This document shows, piece by piece, positions 23,201 to 35,200 of a DNA stretch of 64,000 nt. The position numbers and the translations under genes were made by a program. The notes beneath the pieces were generated by a model. That model was not told the origin of the DNA. It did not search any database and saw only the letters and a list, made by a program, of their open reading frames with translations. The DNA is taken from the NCBI GenBank assembly GCA_947396885.1, contig OX377201.1, positions 69,786,983-69,850,982 of the forward strand, given 5' to 3'. Source of the stretch: Heligmosomoides polygyrus polygyrus. Its lineage: Eukaryota > Nematoda > Chromadorea > Rhabditida > Heligmosomidae. The number at the start of each line of letters is the position of its first letter. The first letter of the stretch is position 1.

Positions 23201-26200
23201 GTGACATTGATCACCCACATATCCACCTTCGATCCTAGAGCGGTAATTGAGCACAAATTTTTGGAACAGTCGTTTTTTATGTTAGATGCGAAACTCTGCA
23301 CATTCACACCACAAGCCCATAAACCTTTCTGAGTCCATTTAAGCCAGGAAACTTCTTTCTCAAAAAAGAGCGCCGTAAATGGCACCTACTCAACTACTGT
23401 TTTTCGTATAGTCGAAGCAGCCTTGACTCAAGGCTCCACAAACAATGTTAAGGAAAGTGATAAAGGACGGCATTAATCAATCCTTTTTTGGATACCCCAC
23501 GCATTCTACTTCTACGGGATGCCATGGAGGCAATTTGAACGCACATCTGGCCTATACGATGACTACCAATTCAGCGACCGAGGTATAGAAGGCTTGTTTG
23601 GCCTGGGCGAAAAATCGGAACCAATAACCTTGCATCGGGTGCGCGCGACAGCCGGCACCTCCTCCGACTGCGCTCGACACGCCCTAATGTTAAAAAATGT
23701 CAAGCACCTAAAACTACTGGTCAACAAAAAGTCAGCAGGAATGCTGTACTCGGAAATAAAGAAAAGCCAAAGGGATTTTACACTGTTGTAATGGGATAAG
23801 CCCTACTATGTCTTTCACTCTACCTACAAAAATGAACGCATTAATATTAGGTGGTTCGGAAAGTTCTTAGCGTTTTGTGTTACTATTTTTCATTCATCTA
23901 TTATTAAGTAAAAACTTCAACTTGTATTGCGCATTAATACTTGCTGTACAGAATTTTCCGCTCTATAAGACTAAATAATTTGTGTTTCAACGTTGTTTTA
24001 TATTTCTATTCTTGAAGGGAAGGGCGCTTGTAGCGCGGTCGGAGGAGGCGCCGACGGTCGCGTGCACCCGATACCAGGTTCCTGGTTCGGATTTTCCGCC
24101 CAGGCCAACCAAGCCTTCCATCCCTCCGGGTCGGTGAATTGGTACCAGACTTGTCTGCGTGCGATAAAGCGCTGACTTGTTCATCGGCTGGCCACTGCAA
24201 GTCATTATATGGTCAAATACGCACTCAAGTCGCCTCCACGACATCCCGTAGAAGTAGAATGCGCTGGCGCATCCCAGAAGGGATTGAGTAACGCCGTCCT
24301 TTATCCTCTATCCTTTATTCTTGAAGGGCTTATTGAGGCATGTTGAAGGAGCAATTCCGAACGATATTTTATTTCAACTTCAAATTGGGACAATTGGGAC
24401 AAACCGCAGCCGAGACAGCTCGACGATCAATCAAGTATGGGGGCGAATACCTTGGAAAAAGCAATGTGTGCCAGTGGTTCAGTAAATTTCGGACCGGAGA
24501 TTTCAGCCTCTAAGATGACCCCCACAGCGGCCGACCTGGAGCAAGACTGGACGACGAGTTCAAGGAATTGGTGGAAGCTGAACCATCCCAAACAGTTCGC
24601 GGGATCGCGGAGGAGATAGACTTCAGTAAAACTGCTGTTGCGGATGCTTTGAAACGCCTCGGGAAGGTGCAAAAGCTCAAATAGTGGGTGTCCCACGGGT
24701 TAAGTGAGCGGCGAAAATTGTCACGTTTCGAGGTTTGTTCTTCTCTACTTTTACGCAACAAAACTGACCCGTTTTTGGATCGAATCATCACTTCTGATGA
24801 GACCTGCATTCTATATGATAACAACAAACGTTCCGGATAGTGGCTGGATGCCGACGAACCCCATAGGCATTTTCCACAGGCGACTCTCCACCAAAAAAAG
24901 GTAATGGTCACTGTGTGGTGGACGGCGGCTGGTGTGATCCACTATAACTTTTTGGCACCAGACTAAACGATCGCAACAGAGTCCTACTGTAAGGAAGTCG
25001 ACGAAATGCACCAAAAATTGCGTCAACTTCAGTCAGCATTGGTCAACAGAAGAGGCCCGATTCTTTTGCACGATAACACCCGCCGACACGTTTCACACGT
25101 CACCATTCGAAAACTGGACGAATTAAGGGTTGAAGTTCTGTATCACCCGCCATATTCCCCAAACCTTTCACCAGCCGACTAACACCTTTCCAAACACTTT
25201 CAGAATTTTCTCGCTGGTAAAACCTTAACCAATCAGGACCAAGCCACAACAGCTTTCGTGGATTTTGTCGAATCTCGACCACCAAATTTTTTTTTGCTGT
25301 TGGAAGAATTCGACTGATGGCTCCTTGGAAAAAGTGCACTGATTCGAACGGTGCTTATTTCGACTAAATTCGATAAGATTTGAGAAAGTTATTGTAGTTC
25401 AAAGCGAAGCACTCAAAACGCTGAGAACTTTCCGGACAACCTAGTATTACGAGAATATGCTTCCTTTCATCATCTCCAGTTGAGGAACAGCATAATTCAA
25501 AGATTCTCCCCACTGGAGCGTTGTGAATGCGCTTTTGAATAAATGGCGGATATGACTACTTCCGTTTCCGTGCTACATATTCCAATTTCCGGCCACTTTG
25601 AGACCTTCCGTTCCTCTGTTCGTCTTCTGGTTTTCCAGAGAAAACTGCAGATTCGTGAATGCCATGCATATGAATGACCAGCGGAGGACCAATACGGCTA
25701 TTGATTATGTGTGTTCAACAGCACTGTTATGGATAAGGAATTGTGCGTCATGCTTGCAGTTATCGTGATGCTAATCATACTCTGCCGGTGTCGACGCCTT
25801 CAGTGAGTCCACCAGCTACTGTAAGTCCAACTCAGCCCGTATTTTCACTCCGACTAGCAACATGACCGACGAACTAGCGCTTAGCCTTTCAGTAAAATTG
25901 ACGCGACTCGCACCCCCACTTTATTCAAAGTCACTCCAGTTGAGCTGAATTCTTGTCTAATGCCTGCCAGTACAACAAAATCAGTAACAAGATCAACCAC
26001 TAAAGCTTAAGGAAAAAGACTTGAATCTTCCCTGTCAAGACCTTCAGCTTAACGATATTGTACTATGTCTACACATGTTTGGAATAGAGCGGTTGCTTGT
26101 TGATGTTTTTAAATGCGATTCTAGTTGACAATGTGAGATAGCGTTTTGTTCCTGTTTTTGTTTGCGCTGCATTTCTATGTGTGAATCATGTTCGTGCATT

Positions 26201-29200
26201 GAATAAATAAATAAATAACCGGTTCATGCTGATATCAGCGGCCTGCTCATCCCGATAATCCGATGATTGCTGATTGGTACCGCGAGGTATCGTGGATGTT
26301 GCGTTCGATCAAACAGCGCCGGTGGTGTAATGGCGTCCTCATTAAGCAGAGATTGTGAATTCGAGTTCCGGCTGGCGCTAGAGTTCTGATCGCAACAAAT
26401 CACCGTCACAGCAATAACAAAGCCCGCAATAATTTTCGATAATTTTTCCGGTACGGCAGAGATCGGCGGCAAAGTCCAGTTGATCGTCTCATGCCGTGTT
26501 ACTCCGACAGTAGCCTTCAAAATCCACCAAACTGATCCACAACCCTTCAAAGCGCGTATTAAAGGAAAATGTGTTCAGGGGCACAACACAACTAGTATAC
26601 TTGTAAACTTTTCGACGCTATTTTAAATTTTAGAGCTCGCCGTTTCCTGGGTCCGGATTCAAGAACGATCTACCGGCGGGTAAGTGCAAAATTTACCCCC
26701 ACTCCCCACTTACGCGCGATTCGTGAACGCGCGGCGGGAAAAATCCGAGGTAAATGTCGAGTTAAATGCTACCCCGTCAGCGCGTCGGGGAACATTTACT
26801 TCCAAGGCGAGGGTTTTGCTCCGCGGCCAACTTCTGACCCAATGCATGCCTCCGCTGGCCCTTAAGCCCCTTTCATACTCGTGGCGGCGGCGGCGGCCTA
26901 ATGGTTTAGCATAGGAAGGCGGCGGCGATGACGTGCCCGAGCGGCGGCCACGGCGGTGGAGGGGTTTTCATACTGGCAGCGGCGACGTCGCCGCGGCCAC
27001 GCCCCGCCACGCCCCTGGCGGCGCCGCCGCCGGGGCCGCTGCCCGAGATGGCTGGGGCCATTTCGGGCGGCGGCCACGAGGGGCAGCGAGAGCGGCGGCA
27101 CAGACGAGACCGCTGCGCGTACGCGCGCGCCAAACGCAATTAGCGCTGGCGGCGGCCGCCGCCACCCCTAGGCGGCGAGAACGGACACCGCCCCTCCACC
27201 TGCCGCTGAAGCGGCGGCCGCCGCCGCCGCCGCCCCTCGGACGAGTATGAAAGGGGCTTTAGCCGCAAATTCAATGCCTGGCAGGGGCTCCTAGTTGCCG
27301 TCGCCATGCGCACGTCTTTCGCCGCACTTCGGTGAGTTGTTTTACCTTTTATCTTCCTCTACTAGGCTTGCATTCCAAGATTTTTGGGTTCTGTCGACCA
27401 TGGCGGCCCACAATGCCACTTATTTTATAAGTGAATTGCTTCCTTTAATGGCATTGTGGGTCGGATTGGGGCACCATGAGCCTAGTCCAGCACGCAAATG
27501 GTAATTTACGATTTGCGTGGGTGGACTATGCCCGTCCGCCACCTTAGCCTTCCTTGGCATATGTTGTCTATGGAGGCTACTGTGGTGGATGGCACCCATT
27601 ATTAGTCATGTAGGCCCACATTTACCATTGTTTCGCTACTTCCTTCCTGCTATGCTACTAGTTTCCACCCCTCTCCGTCCCTCCCCCCCCCCCCTCGCCC
27701 AACCCCACATTTCACATTTCATTTCCTCTAAATACGACGGATGTTAGTGTCGGTGCCAGCGACGTCCCAGCAGCAAGTGTGACTGCTTGGTTTCGCTGTT
27801 AGCTGATGCCAGCGGGCCAGCGGAGGCATGCACATTGGGTCAGAAATTGGCCGCGGACCAAACCCTCGCCTTGCCTTGGCCGTCATGAATCAGAAAACGG
27901 AGGTAAGATCGGGGAAAGTGGCGGGTAAATGGCCGTCGAGGTAAGTGGGGTAGAATTTACCTCCTTCCGCGTTCATGAATCCGGCTCCTGCAGTTTATAC
28001 ATATATTGTCACTAAGACTGTCGGCTGAGTAGATTACAGAGAAAAAATCCGCAAAATGGAGGCTAAGCCTAAGATGGAGAGGTCGACAAGAAAGGCCAAC
28101 CAAATGTTGCTTGACTGCAGAGCATCACGTACCACTGCAGCAAAGAGGATGGAGGCGCAGAAAGGGCGGTTGCTGAACAGTGTGTTTCGGTATGGAGGTC
28201 CTTTGGAGTAGACAACCACTAGAGTAATGTACTGGAACATGGAGACGTAGAACACGGCCGTTCCCTAAAATGCTGCTCAAATCAACCTCGCCAAGTGCAT
28301 CACATCAATTCCGGAGGGTCATGCCTGCATGCTTCTTTTGTCCTCGACCTCGGCACCACGAGGGTGATTATACGGGACAAACCATGGCTGCTCAGTAGTC
28401 AGCATGAAGACCATAAGCTAAACGATGTTGTTAGTTCACAGCTCATCCAATTGGAGCTGCGCTGGATTCAGAATCACCTGTGTGCCACCCATAATGGCGA
28501 GCTGGCCGAGAACACTGCAGATGCTGGCCACCGAGAGTAGTCGCGTCGGCGGCGGGGTTGGACAGAGCTTCTCGTAGGCTGAGGTGTTTCCGAACAGAAC
28601 CGCCAGCAGCGTTATGAGGAACATGTCGATGTACATGAACTGAAACGAGACCTCTTGCCGAAGAGCGGAGCCCGCCCGACGACAAGCCGTACCTGGCCAT
28701 CGGTGAGGATGTTGGAGATGTAGTAGAGCAGCATGACAGTGACGAACTGCGTCAGCGAGTAGCCAGCCATGTACTTGAAAATTCCGAAAGACGTCACCAG
28801 AGCCGCTCGACCTTCGCTAATAATGGTCGGTACGCAGCGAATATCTGCCACCTATACAAACGCTACAAATATAGTAGGCAAGAAGCAGTGCAGTGGTTAC
28901 GTCACGTCGCTGTTAACACCCTCTAAACAAGTCGTTTCTTCAAAATTCTACCGTGCGATCGTATTCTAAAGGCTTTAGTCTGAGCTGAGAGCCTTGCTCG
29001 ACTCAGGAATGACTGCAAAATTCTGCTCTGAAAAGCGCAAATGCAGTGCGACGAGATTGAAGTGAAGGCGTTCGCATACAGCGTGGTCCACAAATAACAC
29101 AACAAAGTATCGGTCGTATAAAATGTCAACAATTAACTAAATCTGGCGCAATTTAAAATACCATTTTCTCGTGTACTGAAGATCACGGTGGAGCAGTTTT

Positions 29201-32200
29201 ATTCGCAACTGGTCTGTCCTGGCTTAACAAGAGCTATCAGATCGTGTGTGCAGCTTCGCAGCCGCGCCGCAGCACCCCTTACGGAATTTTACTCAACATT
29301 TGTTTAAATTATCATATTGTACTCAACTTTTTCTACGCCGTGAAGAACAGGATCCATTCGCTAAAATGGCAAATAAATGCAGATCATCAATTCAGGATGG
29401 AGGCATTTCACGGGTAGTCCTTTGCGGGACCAAGTTAGCGGGATAGAGGGGAAACCGCTACCACGTCCTCCTCCATTTGCTGGTAGAATCGTCGTTCTAT
29501 CCGAGTATACGTTTTGCTCTTAAGCAGCGCGTCTGGGTTTCGTTAAAATGGTGTTAAACTGTTGTTACAGGAGGGTTACTGGACTGTCATGTCCGTCTAC
29601 GCCCCTCAGACCGGATGCCCCGAGCACGAGAAAGATGATTTCTACTTCACGCTCGAGGAGGCCATAAGGTCCGTACCAGAAGGCGATTACCTGTCCATAG
29701 CAGGGGACATGAATGGCCACGTAGGGAGTGGCAGAAGAGGAGTAGAAAGGGTTCATGGAGGTAAAGGGGTCGGCTTGATGAACCCAGATGGAGAAAGAAT
29801 TCTCGAGCTGGCTATCTCCCACGACCTGGTGGTCTGTAGCACCTTCTTCGCGAAGAGGGAGAGCCAGAAGGTGACCTATGCTAGCGGAGGAAGAAGGACG
29901 GAAGTCGACCACATCCTAGTGCGAAGACCTGCCTTGAAAACTGTCCGGGATGTGAAGGTCCTTCCGGCTGAAGATGTAGCACCACAGCACAGGCCATTGG
30001 TAGCTGACCTGGCCATACCTCTACCCAGCAAACCCAAGGTAAGAACAGAACCCAGAATCCGATGGTGGAAACTGTGGGGTTCAGAGCGCAACGAGCTACG
30101 AAGGAGGGTGCTCGATGCAGGTCTTCCGGATCCAACTGGTCCCGTGAACGAGACCTGGAGGAGGGTGACCCAAACGATTCTACGATGTGCCAAGGAAACC
30201 CTCGGTGAAACAAAGGGAGGGATCAGAGGAGATAAGGCTGCATGGTTCTGGAATGAAGAGGTGCAGGCTGCGGTGAGGAAAAAGAAGGAGGCCTATAAAC
30301 AGTGGCAAACGACAAGCGCACCCGAGCATCTTACAGTCTATAGGAAGATGAAGAGCCTGGCAAAAGCAGCTGTAGCGAAAGCGAAGAGAGCGGAGATGGA
30401 TGCCCTATATGAGAAGCTAGACGGGCCACAGGGAGAGAAGTTTGCTATCCGGCTGGCTAAGGCGCGGCATAGAGCTTTCGCCGACATTCGAGTGGTCAAG
30501 ACAGTGAGGGGTGCTGACGGCAGGGTACTACGGAGGCCAGTCGAGGTCAGAAAAAGATGGGAGGAGTACTTCAAGGAGCTCCTGAATGAAGAATTGCCTC
30601 GTCGCGAAGTTCAAGAAGAACAACCAACGGAAGGACCCATCCCATCCTGGACGCGGGAAGAGGTTCGCAACGCCATAGGAAAGATGAAGCTCGGGAAGGC
30701 AGCTGGACCTGATGGGGTGCCAGTAGAGGCTTGGAAGGTGCTTGGGGACTGTGGAGTCAATTGGCTGACACAGTTCTTCAACAGAGTCATGATAGACAGT
30801 AAGATGCCGGATGACTGGAGGGACAGCATCATAGTCCCCATCTTCAAACAGAAAGGGGACGCGTCCGAGTGCTCCAACTACCGAGGGATCAAACTGATCT
30901 CGCACACGATGAAGATCTACGAACGTCTGGTCGACTCGAGGCTGAGGGAGATGGTGACAATCTCCCAGGAGCAGTGGGGCTTCATGCCTGAGAGGTCCAC
31001 CACAGACGCCATCTTCATCGCTCGCCAGGTAATGGAGAAGTATCGGGAGAAACGAAAGCCCTGCTACATGGCCTTTCTGGACTTGGAGAAAGCCTACGAC
31101 AGGCTACCCCGGGCCGTGATCTGGAAATCGCTCCGAGGTAGAGGTGTCCCGGAACGTCTGATCACAGTCGTAAAGGACATGTACGAAGGCTCGAAAGCGG
31201 CGGTACGAACCCCACACGGAATGACAAAGAAGATGGACATCACAGTGGGTGTACATCAAGGGTCGGCTCTGAGTCCGTTCCTCTTCGTGCTGACGCTTGA
31301 CTGCATAGTGAAACTCCTGGAGGAAGGCCCTCTCAGGACCATCCTCTACGCGGACGATATCGCTCTAGTAGCCGACAGCCGGGAGGAGCTGGAGGAGAAG
31401 GTGAGGCTGTGGCAAGTAGCCCTCGCGGATAACGGCCTGAGGCTGAACGTGAAGAAGACCAAGTTTATCAGCTCTGAGCAGTGCACTAGACCGATCCTAG
31501 ACTGCCAAGGGGAGGCGATCGAGAAGGTGGAAGAATTCCGCTACCTCGGAAGTGACCTATCCGAGGAAGGAAGTGTGGACCAGGCGGTCAGGGGGCGGAT
31601 AAACGCAGCCTGGCTCAAATGGAGGGAGTCCACAGGAATCCTCTGCGACCGTAGGTGCTCCAGGACACTCAAAGGAAAGCTCTATAGAACAGTGGTGAGG
31701 CCTGCCCTCCTCTACGGCAGTGAGTGCTGGGCCCTAGGTAAAGCGCAGGAGCGGCAATTGCACGCGGCGGAAATGAGGATGCTCAGGTGGGCTTGTGGAT
31801 GGACCCGTCGGGACAGGGTGCGAAACGAGGATGTTAGGGCAGTGATGAAGACAGCTCCGATCCAGCTGAAGATGAGGGAGCAGCGCCTGAGGTGGTATGG
31901 ACACGTCCTCAGAAGACCAGAGGATCACCCCATAAGGTTGGCCCTAGATTTCGAGGCACCCGGAAAGCGTCCGAGAGGAGCCCCAAGGAAAACTGTTGTT
32001 ATCGGACATAGGCTTTTAGTGATTTTCACTTTTTTTCCGAAAACTTAGGGTGCGTGGTGAACATGCTTGGCAATTCTTCTATGTAAGATGAGCAATTAAC
32101 ATGCACAACCATTCGTTGCACACCATCTGCTGGTTTCTCAAAAGCAGTATCAATATTAATAATATCATTATTTTGACTTCTCTGGGATGGCTTTGAGAAA

Positions 32201-35200
32201 TTTTTCATTAAAAAGTTAAATCCATAGCTTGTGTGACGTACTTCGGCTGCGCTGACATGATTTTAAATTCTATTCCCTTCTCCGCATAGTTGAGTCCTCG
32301 CCACACTTACGATTTTTATAGCCTCCCCTGTAGTTTAAAAAACTAGACACTTCAGAAACTATTCTAATCGGGGGATGACACTGTTAGAACAGCGAAACAA
32401 ATGCGAACAGCGAAGCCTGTCCAGGCTAGGAAAGTATGAAGAAAGGTCCACTCGTAAGCCAATTCACGATGTTGCCTTTATCAACTAGTTTGCTTTCGGT
32501 TTTGCTGTCGTTGTTATAGATCTTTGTATCCCCGCAGCACATTAAATCGCATTCGCCCAGTCGTGCTACAGAGAGCTGCAGCTCTCTAGTTGGAGCAAAC
32601 GTGACCTTAACCCTCTTTGAGTAGGTTTCCAGCGGTGATTTCTCTAACGAAGTGGAACCTCTAGAGTGGGGATAGCGTTTGGTGGGATAAATTGCATATT
32701 AATGCATGCAACATGTTCAGGCCTCTACGGAAGACGGGAGCGTCAACACGTTAGGCCTGATAAATAATGATTTACCGCAACAACCTCGAACGTTACGCTG
32801 CAAAAATACTGGCAACAAATCTGCACTACTTTATCCTGCTATGTTATTCTACAGGGTGGTGTATATAGAAAAAACGGTTCTTACTGTGATGAAAATAAGA
32901 ATGCCAAAAGAAGAAGAAGAGACGGTCGTGAAGCTCTTTTCTCAAAGCTGTAGGGTGCAGCACCCCAATCAGACGTTTGGAGGCCGTTAAGCTGCCCCAC
33001 ATCTGGAGCGGACACAAAGCAAACCAAGAGAGACAAACCTTCGACGTGAACGGCGCCGCGATCGAAGCCTCGGCATCTGAGAGAGAAATGCCTGCATGGG
33101 CTGCCTAAACGGAAAGAAAATCAGTTACTATTATTTGTCTGATCGAGGAAAACGGTGGAAGCGTACTTTCAGAGCTGCGCAGTCATTCGCGCCATCTCCG
33201 CACATCGCCACAGTGTAGCCAACTTCCTGAAGGCCGTTGACCAACTGCTGCTTCTGATCGGGAGCCATTCGGGCGAACACATCGCACACGCAAACCAGAG
33301 AAGAAAGTACTTCTGGATATTCGTGGGCGAGGACGGCGAATGTTGGTCCTGCAAAGCGGGTTTGAGCTCGCGATACAAAGATCAGGCTGAAATTCCACAT
33401 CGTCGTCATCGTGTCCAGGTGAACGGAATAGGAGTGTGCAACTAACCTGAAACCGCGAGATGATAGCTGCTCTGGATGAGCTTTCCGAGCTCGACTTCGC
33501 CCTCCGACTTCGAAAAAGGCGTCTCCTCGTCCAGTATGTCGCCAGATGAAGAAACAGACTGAAGCACGGAACTAAACGCACTAGGCAAGTCAGCCAAAAA
33601 GTGATAAGCGGGAGAGGGCACACCTGCTTCATGACTATGCGCGTCCTTCCCCGCGAGTCGAGTTCTCCCGGGCGGTGTTCGATGAGAAACGATCGCTTAT
33701 TCGGTCTGATTATCCCACATTCTCTGGCTACGCTCATCGCGGTGAGCAGGTTGTCACCGGTCACCATCACTGTCCTGATGTGTGCACTGAAACGAGAGCA
33801 TAACTTGGGGTAAATATCACAGATAGAAGAGAGCCAGACACAGCACGGAGCTCATACACATCTGGCATACCGGTTCAGCTGGTTAATCACACCTAATGTA
33901 ACCGGCTTGATGCGATTCTCCATAGCGACCAGACCAACAAGCTCCAGATCGCACTCCACCTAAAAATTATGTCCGTGTAAAGCTCCCAAGCTGGGCAATG
34001 ACAAAGAAATTCAATGAATGGTGATATTCATTCTTGCTCAGGAATGTCTACAGCAATTCATTTTATAAGGTAAAAAATGCGAACACTCTTTACAGCGTAT
34101 ACGCATACAGATAACCGCTTGAACAAAGGGAACGCCGTTGAGACATTGTGCCAAACTATGTTTCCAGGCGAACTTTCTGTCCGGAAGGCCTGATATTCCG
34201 TCTCCTTCAGAGGGCTAAACATGGTATAGTATGAATCTGGAGCATGCTCAGCAAGATAAGTTCCAGAAGTGTTCTGGATTTTTAAAAGAAATCACGTAGT
34301 GAACAACCGAAGTGAGTGTCTAGCTGTAACAAATGACTTTCCGCCATTTGCGCCTTACGAACTGTAGATACACTGGGCGACACCCGCACAATGTGGTTCA
34401 TTGGTCCCTATAGCTCATGAAGAGCATGACGAACATCCCCCCTTAGCGGTAGAGCTGAATGAGTTCGTGTGTCCATTTGACGCCTACATGGTGACTGTAC
34501 TTAGAGATATGTCGAAAAAGTTACAATGGTTGAAGCGTTGGTGAGCAAAGCGCAGATTCAACCCTTTATGCAATGTTTAGGCCTCTGAAGACGACGGAAG
34601 GTCGAAACGCGGACCCTGCTGAACAAAACGTTCGCTTAAAAACTCCGGCCGCGTGTGATGCAGTGGGAGAGGTGATGGCTGGCGCGCACTCGATACTTGC
34701 CTCCTGGTTCGGGTTTCCCGCTTAGGACAAACAAGCCTTCCACCCCTCCGGAATCGGACCATTGGTACCAGAATTGCCTCAAAAGGACAAAGCGTTGCCT
34801 TGTTCATCGGCTGATGCAAGTCATTCTATGACAAAACGCATTCAAATCGCCTCCACGACATCCCGTAAAAGTAGAATGCATGGCTCATCCCCAAAGGGAT
34901 TGGGTAACGCCTCCTTTGTCGTTTTATTATTCTTTACCTAAAAACCTTATGTGGCACAATATAAGGATAAGGATAAAGGATAAGGGACGGCGTTACTCAA
35001 TCCATTCTGGGATGCGCCAGCGCATTCTACTTCTACGGGATGTCGTGGAGGCGACATGAATGCGTATTTGGTCATACAATGACTTGCGGTGGCCAGCCGA
35101 TGAACAAGTCAGCGCTTTATCCTTCCTAGACAAGTCTGGTACCAATTCACCGACCCCGAAGGGATGGAAGGCTTGGTTGGCCTGGGCGGGAAATCCGAAC

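Noticed and set aside
26318..26385. tRNA-gene-like segment with GCGCC/GGCGC ends
   Set aside because: The T-arm does not pair and the sequence belongs to a dispersed repeat; a decayed tRNA-derived element is more likely.
26906..27250. Several overlapping long frames on both strands
   Set aside because: They come from GGC/GCC-rich arms of a foldback MITE.
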